From: Sebastes aleutianus
Lineage: Eukaryota; Chordata; Actinopteri; Perciformes; Sebastidae
Assembly: GCA_916700875.1 (NCBI GenBank)
Contig: CAKAKS010000179.1
Location: forward strand, 1-64,000
DNA length: 64,000 bases
Direction: 5' to 3'
A program made the translations under genes and the position numbers. Positions within the stretch are counted from its first letter, which is position 1. Each line of letters starts with the position of its first letter. Below the pieces are notes generated by a model, which was given only the letters and a program-made list of their open reading frames with translations, had not been told where the DNA came from and did not search any database. Of the stretch, positions 35,387 through 47,243 are shown piece after piece.

Positions 35387-36840
35387 TCACAGAGAAATAT
35401 CAGTTCGACAGATTTTGATATCAACAGTTTTAGCATCACCAGCTGATCCAATACTGAAATATGGGAAGAGTTTCTCAGTGAAAGTGTCTCTGTAAGTGTA
35501 GATGTGAGTCATGTCTTCAGGGTCGTAGAAGGACACCTCCCCCCTGTCATAGTCCAGCTGGACTCTGATCCTCTGGAGACTCTTCTTCACTCTGACTGTC
35601 TCACCAAGACCATCAGTGTATTTTCCACTGCGATGCATTAAATACCAGATTCCATATTTCTGGTGAGGCACTATATCTCTCCCTTCCTGTCAGCTGACTC
35701 TTTAGCCAAACCTACATTCCAGACAGGATGGTCTCCCACCTCCACCTCCCAGCTGTGTTTCCCTGAGCTGAAGCCCTCAGAGCCCAGAACAGTGGCAGAA
35801 TAAGTGTTTCTCTCTGGATTGTCAGGAAGCTGCTGCCTTGTGTCTCCATTCTCACACTGGTCAGATCATCAGACAGATAGAGACATGCGGTGTGCAGTGT
35901 TTTGGGTCCAGAATGACAGGACTGAAGTGGACCTTGTCCTTCATCTTCTCCCAGACTCTGAAGGACAGGTTGCCCAGGTGTTTGGCCACATCTAACAGCG
36001 CTCCTGAGACCAGCTGTGGATCTGACAGTGAGCACTGGACTCTGGCTCTGGTCTGAGTGGCTTTATAACTGCTGAGGAAGGGCACGCTGTGTTTCTGCAG
36101 GTCTTCTTCAACAGCAGAGATACTGTCTGACAGAGAGGAGATGTGCTCCTGAATCATCTCATCTCTCTGCTGATAGTCTTCCGCTTCTGCTCCTCTTCCT
36201 CCCTCAGAGCTGCCAGTCTGGACTCCTCTTCCTCTTTCAGGAACTGCTGGAGCTTGTTGAACTCTGCTCTGATCTGCTTCTCTGTGGACAACAGCTGCTT
36301 CATGGAGTGTTTAACCATTTCATCATATTTTTTCTCTACTTGTTTGTGTTTGTCCCTCTTGTCCTGTAGAGACTCTTAAGTCAGATTTCAGCTGGTCCTT
36401 CAGGTCACTGACTGCTTGTTCTATAGGAACCACCTTGTGACTCTGGTGGAGAGAAAACTCACAGACAGGACACAACACTCACAGACAGGACACACAGCTT
36501 TATCTTCGTCCTCACAGAACCAATATGGGACTTCTGGATGTTTATCACACACCACCTCCCTCTTCTTAACTTCTTTTTCTGTCTCAGATGATCCAGCTTT
36601 CTGTCTCTCAGCAAAACGAGTCAGACAGTTCCTTCAGAGCAAAGTTCACCTGCTGGTTCATCGTTGAGGACTTTGTTTTACCAAATGGGACAGTTTTTGT
36701 TTTCAGGCTTGTTCCCAGAATTTCTTCAGGCAGCTTGAACAGAAGCTGTGGCTGCAGCTCAGAGACACAGGATCTCTGAAAGTCTCTGAACACACATGGC
36801 AGTTCAGGAAACTTTCAAAAAGAACATTTTTCTCAGCCAT
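35387..36840 (-). pseudogene. TRIM35-like copy 6, many small indels
   Basis: Recognisable from the ATG at 36840 to the SPRY end at 35387, but broken in at least five places: the RING linker (CAGGCTTGTT), the B-box, the coiled coil (ATCATCTCATC for ATCATCTTCATC near 36155), and PRY (GTGTTTTGGGTCC near 35900; TCTCCATTCTCAC near 35847). A 24-base stretch, ACTCACAGACAGGACACA-type, is directly repeated in the B-box at about 36458-36500. The B-box is of the CDKHPEVPYWFC kind. The last 95 residues of SPRY are open (35671-35387) and end QRIRVQLDYDRGEVSFYDPE and later KICRTDISL. As assembled it is a pseudogene. Confidence 0.85.
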
Positions 36841-36929
36841 TTCCCCTATATGTGAATCGTCCGATTAACAGCAAGACTCACCAAATCTGTGTCCCTTTGA
36901 ATTACAGGTTACAATCCTTCTGATCTGTG

Positions 36930-37001
36930 TTTATAGTGGAGATCCTCCACCCTGTAATGGCGTCTCAGTAATGTTGAAATCAGCTTTAAGTTTCAGTTTC
37001 T
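36930..37001 (-). promoter_or_regulatory. TRIM copy 6 promoter: ISRE and TATA
   Basis: ISRE AGAAACTGAAACT at 37001-36989 and TATAAA at 36935-36930 on the minus strand. Confidence 0.65.
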
Positions 37002-37401
37002 ATTCTTTTAAGTAAATAACTGACATTTAATTTTTTAACCAGCAGATGGTGCTATTTGATTAATTAACATATCTTACAGAAGCTTTCCACATAATGTGCC
37101 TTAGCATTGTTACCTGTTTAAAAAAATATTTATTTTTAAGTGAAAAACAAAACATACATAATAAAATGAGTTGACATTGTAAACAAAAGTTTGACTCCAG
37201 AAACACCTAGTTAAAACACAAAACATTTAATATTTTATGTTAAACATGTTTTTAGAAATAACCACCATGTCAAATCATGTGTTATTCAACCAAAGTATTA
37301 AATCATGAAATCATATTTTGATTAAATAAAAATGTGAATGAAAAACATAAACATAAAAAAACGTACATGACCATAAATAACTCTAAGAATCAGCTCCACC
37401 A

Positions 37402-37661
37402 TCAGGCCAGTTTCACCAGTCTCTCACTGGCCTCCCACAGTTTCTTTGCCACACCAGCGTCTCTTGCGAAAGGACGCAGAGTAGCTGGTCGGCAGTCGAC
37501 GAAGTAACCCCCGGTGTGTTTGGCAGCTTCATCTGACACAGCACAGTAGACGACAGTCTGAGCTCCAATCTCACACGGCACAAAAAACATCCACATGATC
37601 ACCTGCATCAGCATCCGGAACAGGATGGAGTAGTGGCACGTCCAACCGCTTTGGACAAAAC
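37402..37661 (-). CDS. DHRS13/retinol dehydrogenase-like last exon (unit 6)
   Basis: Open 260-nt exon with acceptor CTCCAG|GT at 37662 and TGA stop, 562 bp 5' of TRIM copy 6. It reads KHTGGYFVDC where the other exons have KHSGGYFVDC, and FARDAGVAKKLWEAS. The frame is also open into the intron side, up to the LTDIRKSRYKMTNPK peptide, but that part lies inside repeat sequence and is not taken as coding. Confidence 0.7.
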
Positions 37662-40600
37662 CTGGAGCGACACATGGAAGCAGAGATATTAGGAGAAATA
37701 TATGTAGTGTGAGGAATATACACACTGTATGTTCAAGGTGGGCGATATGATTCAACTCTTCTAGCTTTGGATTAGTCATTTTATATCTTGATTTACGTAT
37801 ATCTGTCAAAGTTAACACAATAATAATGTATTAACACAAATTTGTTTTAACGCCACTAATTACTTTAACGCATTAACGCACCTTGTGAATCCATTGGTAT
37901 CAACCATTTCATACTAGCTTGTCGTGAAGGAGGGTCTTTTCTCTGAGGACATGTGTATGTATGCGTGCATGAAACTGTAAGTTGGCTGGTTAAATGGTTG
38001 TATGGTTATGTCCCAAACATTGCAGTTATTGCTAAACATAAAGTGAATCCAGCTCACAGTTAGTACTAGTTAAAGCGAGCACTGGAGACCTCAAGGCAGC
38101 ACAAGGCATGGTACATTCCTCAGTCTGTGTGGTCGTGTTACTTTGCTACTATACTCTTAAATACTGGACCAATTTGTGTTGTAAATATTCAGCATGTGTT
38201 GGTCATATTTATTTGTCCAAGGTTGCCTTCTGCACCAGATTGTGGTTGTTGCATCAGTGTTTTACCATGTTCACATATTTATCCTGCACCATGTTCATTT
38301 ATTCACTTCTCCAGTGGTGGAATGTAACTAAATGAATTTCCTTTGAAATTGGAGGCCCCAGGCAGTTGTCTAAAAGTAAAGTCTGCTCCTGGCTGTTTTT
38401 TCTTCGTGAACCAGAGTATTTATCACTGGTGTTTCTGACTGTTAGTAGTTGGAAAACTTGGGTGTGTGATGCAACTATGTCATGGCAGGTGTACTGCTCA
38501 GGACTCAAGGAAGCGCAATGTTGAGTGTGAAGTTGTTTGTATGAGCTGTTCTCGAGAAAGCTGCAAGCAGCAACGCCACAGGCCGAGCATTCAGCCCGTT
38601 CTGAACAGACATGTTTTCAACGGGCACTGCACTAGTTGATATAAAACAGAGAAAAGCATTAAATGCTCACATGTGATGAAGATGATCTTGCATGCTTTTC
38701 TATGGGGCTCTGTGTTGTCAGTGCAGAATGGCTGCCTTTTGTACATAGCTCAGAGAACACGAGGAGCGCTTGTTGACCATCAGCACCAAGAGTGACTGTT
38801 GCTTCACTTCGCCTGCCTGTCACTTTGAGGAACAGTATGGAGGACGAAACAGGCCAAAATAAAAAATGCATTAATAAATTACTTGACAAATGAAGAAATA
38901 TTGATGTCTTAAATACATTCAATTTAATAATTCATTCATTCATTAAAAAATTAATTTCAAAATAATATAAAAATAAATTTTAAATAAATAAAGAAATGGA
39001 AAAGTTAATACAAATTAAATTAAAGAGTATATATGGGAATTAATACAAAGATAAATAAATGAAGAAGAAAATATCTTATGTCACATTTTATCAATCAATT
39101 AATGCCTACATCTATTTTTTTATATTTTTGGTACATTTAATGGCATATTTATGTATTTATCGAGTCATTTATTTATTCGTTTTTTATCTTTGCAGGTTCC
39201 TACCTCCATAGCACAGCACTTTGAGTCCAACTGACAGATGAGAGGCAGTTCAGAGAGTGAATGAGCTCCAGCAGGGGGCGCAGTCACACAAAGTAAAGCA
39301 CCAACACACTCAGATGGAGGCCACATTGATGCTCCTAATGTAGCTGCACAGTAAGTTGACTTTAGTGTCTCTAAATCTATCAGACAATGCAGTTAGAGAC
39401 AACAGCAGTTTATCACTGTAGAATAAGAAAAAGCTCCCATTATAATTATTGATCACAGTTATGACCAAAATAATTACAGTTTGACATCATGATGCTTTTG
39501 ACCAGAATATTTGCTGACCAGGTAGAAAACATACAAGTTGTTGAATCCAACATGAAGTGAATCCACAGTGTGAAATCCTGCAGTTCATCCAACACAGTCT
39601 CATGTGCTGATGGGTTGTTTCACATCTAATGGACAATTAACATAAACACAGAGGAACAAACAGCAGCTCCGCCTTCATAAATGTTCAATAATTATGAAAT
39701 AAATGCTGCTATGCAGTCTGAAAGATAAAGATTAATGTTAGAGATCAAGATTAAGGTGACCACTGCTCGTAACCTTTAAAATTCAACATCCACAATTCAA
39801 TTCAAGGTCAGGGCTTTGCAGTCAACATTTAATATGTATTATTGGAAATGAGAAAATTATTTATGAAGAAAAAATTCCAAACATTTGCTCCAATTTGAGA
39901 ATTTGTTGTTTTTATTTGGCATTTTTCACAGTTTTCTGATATTTCAATCAACAGATTCATTGATAATAGAAACAGTCTTTAGTTGCAGCCCTAATCCACA
40001 CAATCTTAAAGTCAATATTTTAATTTGTCAATTTTATTGCAATTTTGGGCTTCTCTAATTTGGATTTAACATTGAAGAGTAATATAAATATTATCAAGCA
40101 ATTTCTGCAGAATTTTCTACAATCAAAGAAACACAAATAAGGAAGTAAATTGAGTTTGTTTGGATAAAACAGAGATAATATATAAAATATGTCTGAAAGT
40201 CAACAGTCACACATGGTAAACAAATAACAGATGAATTATTATTATCAACATTAGTCCATTCTGCAAAGTAAAACATGATGTTGATTTTTTTTAAAGCATT
40301 TAGAAATCTGAATGTAATCATATAAATGCATTTTCAGAAAGTTATTTACTGAATTACTTTCACAACCTGGATAATTAAAAGCTGAAAAGTAATTCTAAAA
40401 TGTCAAAAATAAACAAGGTAAGGTGAGGCTTTCTGTGGTTATATGATTTAAAATGAAAGACTATTTGAAAAAAAATATGCAAACTGAAGTTTGTTCATAC
40501 TTGAAAATAAAAATAATCTGTAGATAAAAGTTAAAATAAAATGATCACAATGAAATCTACTCGTCCCAGTTCTACGACACAAACACATCATGTTATTTGC

Positions 40601-40778
40601 TGAAAGAGATCAAATCTTATTTTTTCTCTCATCTGGATCTCTACATCTTCTTCATGTACCTTCAAATGACAGATTCTCTCCTATAAAGAACTACTGGAAT
40701 ATCTGTTAACTTAAAAAAAACACCTCCGTTATAAAAATCCAATAAATCACTTCGACCTCACCACCCTCTCTGAACATC

Positions 40779-42201
40779 TCAGAGAATCTCAGTTTGACAG
40801 ATTTTGATATCAGCAGTTTTAGCATCACCAGCCTTTCCAATACTGAAATATGGGAAGAGTTTCTCAGTGAAAGTGTCTCTGTGAGTGTAGATGTGAGTCA
40901 TGTCTTCAGGGTCGTAGAAGGACACCTCCCCCTTGTCATAGTCCAGCTGGACTCTGATCCTCTGGAGACTCTTCTTCACTCTGACTGTCTCACCAGCTCC
41001 ATAAGTGTATTTTCCACTGCGATGACTTAAACACCAGATTCCATATTTTGGTGTGGCATATATCTTCCCCTTCCTGTCAACTGACTCTTTAGCCAAACCT
41101 ACATTCCAGACAGGATGGTCTCCCACCTCCACCTCCCAGCTGTGTTTCCCTGAGCTGAAGCTCTCAGAAAACAGAACAGTGGCATAATTTGTGAATCTCT
41201 CTGGATTGTCAGGAAGCTGCTGGATTGTGTCTCCATTTCTCACACTGGTCAGATCATCAGACAGATAGAGCCTGGGGTCTGCAGTGTTTGGGTCCAGAAT
41301 GACAGGACTGAAGTGGACCTTGTCCTTCATCTTCTCCCAGACTCTGAAGGACAGGTTGCCCAGGTGTTTGGCCACATCTATCAGCGCTCCTGAGACCAGC
41401 TGTGGATCTGACAGTGAGCACTGGACTCTGGCTCTGGTCTGAGTGGCTTTATAACTGCTGAGGAAGGGCACGTTGTGTTTCTGCAGGTCTTCTTCAACAG
41501 CAGAGATACTGTCTGACAGAGAGGAGATGTGCTCCTGAATCATCTTCATCTCTCTGCTGATAGTCTTCCCCTTCTGCTCCTCTTCCTCCCTCAGAGCTGC
41601 CAGTCTGGACTCCTCTTCCTCTTTCAGGAACTGCTGGAGCTTGTTGAACTCTGCTCTGATCTGCTTCTCTGTGGACAACAGCTGCTTCTTGGAGTGTTTA
41701 ACCATTTCATCATATTTTTTCTCCACTTGTTTGTGTTTGTCCCTCTTGTCCTGTAGAGACTTTAAGTCAGATTTCAGCTGGTCCTTCAGGTCACTGACTG
41801 CTTGTTCTATAGGAACCACCTTGTGACTCTGGTGGAGAGAAAACTCACAGACAGGACACAAAGCTCTCTCTTCATCCTTACAGAACAGTTTAGTCTCTTC
41901 TTGATGTTTACTACACACCACCATTACCTTCTTCTCTTCTTTTTCTGTCTCAGATGATCCAGCTTTCTGTCTCTCAGCAAACGAGTCAGACAGTTCCTTC
42001 AGTGCAAAGTTCACCACATCATCCTTTGAGGATTTTCTTTTACAAATGGGACAGTTTTTGTTTTCAGCTTGTTCCCAGAATTTCTTCAGGCAGCTTGAAC
42101 AGAAGCTGTGGTTGCAGCTCAGAGACACAGGATCTTTGAATGTCTCTGAACACACATGGCAGTTCAGGAAACTTCCAACAACAGCAAGTTTTCTCAGCCA
42201 T
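40779..42201 (-). pseudogene. TRIM35-like copy 7, frameshift just after the start codon
   Basis: From codon 5 on, the gene is complete and open: RING (CHVC, CNHSFCSSC, NCPIC), B-box2 (CSKHQEETKLFCKDE), coiled coil and PRY-SPRY (variable segments ADPR, NYATV, VWN, KIYATPKY, SHRS). The conserved ATG at 42201 is followed by one extra base compared with copy 8 (GCTGAGAAAACTTGC against GCTGAAAAACTTGC), so the ATG frame gives a ~45-residue peptide instead. There is no in-frame ATG upstream of the RING; the open frame extends only to a TTG. The first in-frame Met follows the RING (VMVVCSKHQ), so this copy could at most make a RING-less protein. TATA is also mutated. Confidence 0.88.
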
Positions 42202-42291
42202 TTCCTCTGATATGTGAATCGTCCGATTAACAGCAAGACTCACCAAATCTGTGTCCCTTTAAATTACAGATTACAATCCTTCTGATCTGTG

Positions 42292-42363
42292 TTTACAGTG
42301 GAGATCCTTCACCCTGTAATGGCGTCTCAGCAATGTTGAAATCAGCTTTAAGTTTCAGTTTCC
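42292..42363 (-). promoter_or_regulatory. TRIM copy 7 promoter: ISRE, mutated TATA
   Basis: ISRE GGAAACTGAAACT at 42363-42351. The TATA position reads TGTAAA (42297-42292), the same change as in copy 1. Confidence 0.65.
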
Positions 42364-42787
42364 ATTCTTTTAAGTAAATAACTGACATTTAATTTTTCTA
42401 ACCAGCAGATGGTGCTATTTGATTAATTAACATATTTTACAGAACTTTCCACATAATGTGCCTTAGCATTGTTACCTGTTCAAAAAAATATTTATTTTTA
42501 AGTGAAAAACAAAACATACATAATAAAATGCGTTGACATTGTAAACAAATGTTTGACTCCAGAAACACCTAGTTAAAACACAAATTTAATATTTTATGTT
42601 TAACATGTTTTAAGAAATAATCACCATGTCAAATCATGTGTTATTCAACCAAAGTGTTAAATCATGAAATCATATTTTTATTAAATAAAAATGTACTCAT
42701 GCATGGTACGCAGCAAAAATGTGAATGAAAAACAAAATAAAAAAACGTACATAACCATAAATAACTCTCTAAGAATCAGCTCCACCA

Positions 42788-43045
42788 TCAGGCCAGTTTC
42801 ACCAGTCTCTCACTGGCCTCCCACAGTTTCTTTGCCACACCAGCGTCTCTTGCGAAAGGACGCAGAGTAGCTGGTCGGCAGTCGACGAAGTAACCTCCGC
42901 TGTGTTTGGCAGCTTCATCTGACACAGCACAGTAGACGACAGTCTGAGCTCCAATCTCACACGGCACAAAAAACATCCACATGATCACCTGCATCAGCAT
43001 CCGGAACAGTATGGAGTAGTGGCACGTCCAACCGCTTTGGACAAC
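42788..43045 (-). pseudogene. DHRS13-like last exon, 5' edge damaged (unit 7)
   Basis: The C-terminal part is open and ends TGA. Two bases are missing at the exon start (GGACAACCTG for GGACAAAACCTG near 43043), and the intron side is deleted just beyond the AG. Splicing here would enter out of frame. Confidence 0.65.
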
Positions 43046-43530
43046 CTGTATCAGTTTTAAAGGCTAGAGTAAAGATACCTGGTACATATGAAACGATAAT
43101 AAAACACAGTAAAAACAAAAAAAAAGAATCCATTGGTATCAACCATTTCTACTAGCTTGGTCGCGAAGAGGGTGTTTTTCTCTTGTGGACATGTGTATGT
43201 ATGTGCGTGCAGGAAACTGTAAGTTGGCTGGTTTAATATGGTTTGTATGGGTTATGTTCCCAAACATTGCTAGGTTATTGCTAAACATAAAGTGAATCCA
43301 GCTCACAGTTAGCACTATTTAAAGCTAGCACTGGATAACTCAAGGCAGCCACAAGGCATGGTACATTCATCAGTCTATGTGTGGTCGTGTTACTTTGCTA
43401 CTATACTCTTTAAATACTGGATCAATTTGTGTTTATAATATTCAGCACTTTTGCACCAGATTGTGATTGTTGAATCAGTGTTTACCATTTTGCACATTTA
43501 TCCTGCACCATGTATATTTATTCATCACTT

Positions 43531-44298
43531 CAGTGGTGCATTTACTCAATTACTGTTCTTAAGAACAAACTTGTTCTTGTTGTACTTGTTCTTTACTTGA
43601 GTACTTCCATTTCATGCAACTTTATACTTCTAGTCCACTACATCTCAGAGGGAAATATTGTACTATTTCCTCCACTACATTTGTCTGACAGCTTTAGTTA
43701 CTTTTCAGATTACAGTTTGTCTTCCTGAAAACCATGTACTGTATCTCCAGATGTGTTGATTTTGAATGTTTGTGATAAACTGAAGGATGAAATGTTCCTT
43801 TATGGGTTGAGACATTTCTCCTACAGTACTTCTTAAGCTAAATAGACTATTTAAAAAAGCCTCTTGGATCAGCTGGAAAATGCATCGTCACAACGCTGAA
43901 AACTGGGCTGTTTTTCTGACACCATGAAAAGTTGACTTTTTAGGACAGCGACGCTACAAACAAACATATGACGATCTTATAGAATATGATGCATTGCTGT
44001 AGATTAAACTACCCAACAGTATATAAAGGAGTTAAAAACATCTACAGCAGTAAAATGCAGCATACACATTAATGCAGCAGTAATATTAATCCAGAAACAT
44101 CAGATATAATAGTAAAACACTGACAGGGAACATTTTACTGCACAATGAGTACTTTTACTTTAAGTACATTTTGCTGATACATATTTTTACCTAAGTACGG
44201 TTCTGAATGCAGGACTTTTACTTGTAGTGGAGTATTTTCACAGTGTGGTATTAGTACTTTTACTTAAGTAAAGGCTCTGAATACTTCTTCCACCACTG
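43531..44298. mobile_element. Non-autonomous hAT-like MITE, unit 8
   Basis: Same position and ends as in units 1 and 2, uninterrupted. Confidence 0.75.
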
Positions 44299-44711
44299 CT
44301 CCACTCTACTCATTCTACAGTATGTTGATGTGGAGAGAAAACCTTACAGCTTTAATATTCCTTATTACATATATTGATTATTATTTTTAGTGTATTTACA
44401 GATAACATTACACATGTTCTGCTGAAAGTGGATTTAAATCCTGGAGAGTTTTGTTGGAAAAGACTGTGGATAGTCATTTGTTTCTTCATCATAGTCAGTC
44501 ACCTGCACCTTCTAACAGAGGACAGGAATATCTAACTGCAGCACACCAGTGTTGGTGCACACAGTGTCCCTCACCACCTGTATGTACTTCTACATGTCAC
44601 TAAACAGCTGAGTGGAGTTTTTCTTTTGGTTAACACCGACAGAAAATAAAAGAATTAGAAAAAGCAAAGAAGGAAGAATGTAAAAGAATCATGGAAATAA
44701 CGATAAAGTAT

Positions 44712-44721
44712 TTTATTTATT
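44712..44721 (-). terminator. Candidate poly(A) signals, TRIM copy 8
   Basis: Overlapping AATAAA pair on the minus strand, about 960 nt after the stop, at the same place as in unit 4. Confidence 0.35.
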
Positions 44722-45673
44722 AGCAATCTGTATCCACAACATCTGAATTTAAATGAAGATGCTACAGTAACACAACATAACAGGCAGCCTCTTTAGTGCT
44801 GAATAATTCTATTTGTGTATCTGATTTCTGAGATAATTACATGAACAATTACAAAACTGTGCAGCAAACAATAATATCAATTTAAAAAATGTGACAAAGT
44901 GGAAATAAAATGATCAAAATCCTCGCCAGCCTGTAAAAAAATAAAGCGTACTTTGTCTCCACCTTGAGGAACTAAACAGAATGAACATTATACCCATAAA
45001 TCAACACTATCAACTGTATTATTTGGTATGTTGACTCTGAAAATATTTGTTCAAAATGATATAAAATGAATAGAATGTAATTCTGCATCATCACTGCTAA
45101 TCTGATTTGTTTGCACATAAAACAAGTGAAGGAACTGAAGCGTTTATCTATGAAAGTAACCAGTTACTATGAAACACAATGAAGCAATTGTGAAATGTAA
45201 AAAATAAACAAGGTAAAATGAGGCTTTTTGTGATTATGTAATTTAAAATTATAGCTTTTTTTTAATGTAAACTTAAGGTTGTAGGTCCTTGGAAAATAAA
45301 ATAAAAAATCTGTAGATAAACGTAAAAATATAATTATGACAGTAAATCTACTCGTCCCAGTTCTTGCAGCATATTTACATCACAAACACCATTTTGGTGA
45401 GAATGCTTCACACAACTTATTCTGCCTCCATTTATGCTTTAGTTTCTCATTCTGTGCTTTGGAAATATATTTTACAACAACCAAGGAATGTGTTCCATCA
45501 TGTAATTTGCTTAAAGAGATCAAATCAGATTTTTTCTTTAATCTCTATATTTTCTTCATGTACTTTGAAATTACACGATTCTCTCCCAAAAAGAACTAAC
45601 TGACAAGAAAAAAACACCTCCGTTATAAAAATCCTAATAAATCACTTCGACCTCACCACCCTCCCTGAACATC

Positions 45674-47098
45674 TCAGAGAATCTCAGTTTGACAGATTTT
45701 GATATCAGCAGTTTTAGCATCACCAGCTGATCCAATACAGAAATATGGGAAGAGTTTCTCAGTGAAAGTGTCTCTGTGAGTGTAGATGTGAGTCATGTCT
45801 TCAGGGTCGTAGAAGGACACCTCCCCCTTGTCATAGTCCAGCTGGACTCTGATCCTCTGGAGACTCTTCTTCACTCTGACTGTCTCACCAAGACCATTAA
45901 TGTATTTTCCACTGCGATGAAATAAACACCAGATTCCATATTCTGGTGAGGCATATCTCATCCCCTTCCTGTCAGCTGACTCTTTAGCCAAACCTACATT
46001 CCAGTGAGGATGGTCTCCCACCTCCACCTCCCAGCTGTGTTTCCCTGAGCTGAAGCCCTCAGAGCCCAGAACAGTGGCATATTTAGTGTTTCTCTCTGGA
46101 TTGTCAGGAAGCTGCTGGATTGTGTCTCCATGTCTCACACTGGTCAGATCATCAGACAGATAGAGCCAGCGGCTTGCAGTGTTTGGGTCCAGAATGACAG
46201 GACTGAAGTGGACCTTGTCCTTCATCTTCTCCCAGACTCTGAAGGACAGGTTGCCCAGGTGTTTGGCCACATCTACCAGCGCTCCTGAGACCAGCTGTGG
46301 ATCTGACAGTGAGCACTGGACTCTGGCTCTGGTCTGAGTGGCTTTATAACTGCTGAGGAAGGGCACGTTGTGTTTCTGCAGGTCTTCTTCAACAGCAGAG
46401 ATACTGTCTGACAGAGAGGAGATGTGCTCCTGAATCATCTTCATCTCTCTGCTGATAGTCTTCCCCTTCTGCTCCTCTTCCTCCCTCAGAGCTGCCAGTC
46501 TGGACTCCTCTTCCTCTTTCAGGAACTGCTGGAGCTTGTTGAACTCTGCTCTGATCTGCTTCTCTGTGGACAACAGCTGCTTCTTGGAGTGTTTAACCAT
46601 TTCATCATATTTTTTCTCTACTTGTTTGTGTTTGTCCCTCTTGTCCTGTAGAGACTTTAAGTCAGATTTCAGCTGGTCCTTCAGGTCACTGACTGCTTGT
46701 TCTATAGGAACCACCTTGTGACCCTGGTGGAGAGAAAACTCACAGACAGGACACAAAGCTCTCTCTTCATCCTTACAGAACAGTTTAGTCTCTTCTTGAT
46801 GTTTACTACACACCACCTCCACCTTCTTCTCTTCTTTTTCTGTCTCAGATGATCCAGCTTTCTGTCTCTCAGCAAACGAGTCAGACAGTTCCTTCAGTGC
46901 AAAGTTCACCACAAGATCATCCTTTGAGGATTTTCTTTTACAAATGGGACAGTTTTTGTTTTTAGCTTGTTCCCAGAATTTCTTCAGGCAGCTTGAACAG
47001 AAGCTGTGGTTGCAGCTCAGAGACACAGGATCTTTGAATGTCTCTGAACACACATGGCAGTTCAGGTAACTTCCAACAACAGCAAGTTTTTCAGCCAT
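45674..47098 (-). CDS. TRIM35-like E3 ubiquitin ligase, copy 8, intact
   Basis: Single-exon 474-residue ORF from ATG (MAEKLAVV). The RING has all eight ligands (C14 to C53). B-box2 is of the CSKHQEETKLFCKDE kind with HQGH, and the coiled coil is as in copy 7. The PRY-SPRY variable segments read ASRW, NTKYATV, HWN, MRYASPEY, FHRSGKYINGL. The N-terminal third is almost identical to copy 7 (AVVGS, KDPVSLSC, KRKSSKDD), so 7 and 8 are sisters there even though their 3' flanks are of different types. Upstream are an ISRE, a TATA box and an open DHRS13-like exon, making this the most complete unit in the window. Confidence 0.93.
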   Translation of the reverse strand: MAEKLAVVGSYLNCHVCSETFKDPVSLSCNHSFCSSCLKKFWEQAKNKNCPICKRKSSKDDLVVNFALKELSDSFAERQKAGSSETEKEEKKVEVVCSKHQEETKLFCKDEERALCPVCEFSLHQGHKVVPIEQAVSDLKDQLKSDLKSLQDKRDKHKQVEKKYDEMVKHSKKQLLSTEKQIRAEFNKLQQFLKEEEESRLAALREEEEQKGKTISREMKMIQEHISSLSDSISAVEEDLQKHNVPFLSSYKATQTRARVQCSLSDPQLVSGALVDVAKHLGNLSFRVWEKMKDKVHFSPVILDPNTASRWLYLSDDLTSVRHGDTIQQLPDNPERNTKYATVLGSEGFSSGKHSWEVEVGDHPHWNVGLAKESADRKGMRYASPEYGIWCLFHRSGKYINGLGETVRVKKSLQRIRVQLDYDKGEVSFYDPEDMTHIYTHRDTFTEKLFPYFCIGSAGDAKTADIKICQTEIL

Positions 47099-47171
47099 TT
47101 CCTCGATTAACAGCAAGACTCACCAAATCTGTGTCCCTTTGAATTACAGGTTACAATCCTTCTGATCTGTG

Positions 47172-47243
47172 TTTATAGTGGAGATCCTTCACCCTGTAAT
47201 GGCGTCTCAGCAATGTTGAAATCAGCTTTAAGTTTCAGTTTCC
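47172..47243 (-). promoter_or_regulatory. TRIM copy 8 promoter: ISRE and TATA
   Basis: ISRE GGAAACTGAAACT at 47243-47231 and TATAAA at 47177-47172 on the minus strand, upstream of an intact gene. Confidence 0.7.

Larger units (their letters stand above)
33015..38091. repeat. Tandem unit 6 (type I flank, TRIM copy 6)
   Basis: Type I layout. Flank 33982-35386 contains no gene. It carries more one-base insertions and deletions relative to sister units than most of the array (for example TATTGATTTATTATTG and CACTGTGTGG-type changes near 34060-34360, including an added A-rich run at 34328-34350). The tail 37662-38091 is AT-rich with TTAACGC dispersed repeat. Confidence 0.85.
38092..43340. repeat. 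Tandem unit 7 (type II flank, TRIM copy 7)
   Basis: Type II layout with the MITE left end (CAGTGGTGGAATGTAAC, the Tc1 empty site at 38325). Flank 38336-39494 has no supported gene; the minus ORF at 38659-38922 is not conserved in frame. At 39494 the text jumps from GACATCATGATG to CTTTTGACCAG, removing about 1.25 kb that includes the hAT MITE kept in units 5 and 10. 3' flank 39495-40778 has no gene. The tail 43046-43340 shows many one-base insertions. Confidence 0.85.

Noticed and set aside
42202..42236. Upstream extension of TRIM copies 4, 7 and 8 to an earlier start
   Set aside because: The earlier in-frame codon is TTG, not ATG. The conserved MAEK ATG is the likely eukaryotic start, which leaves copy 7 without a usable in-frame ATG before its RING.
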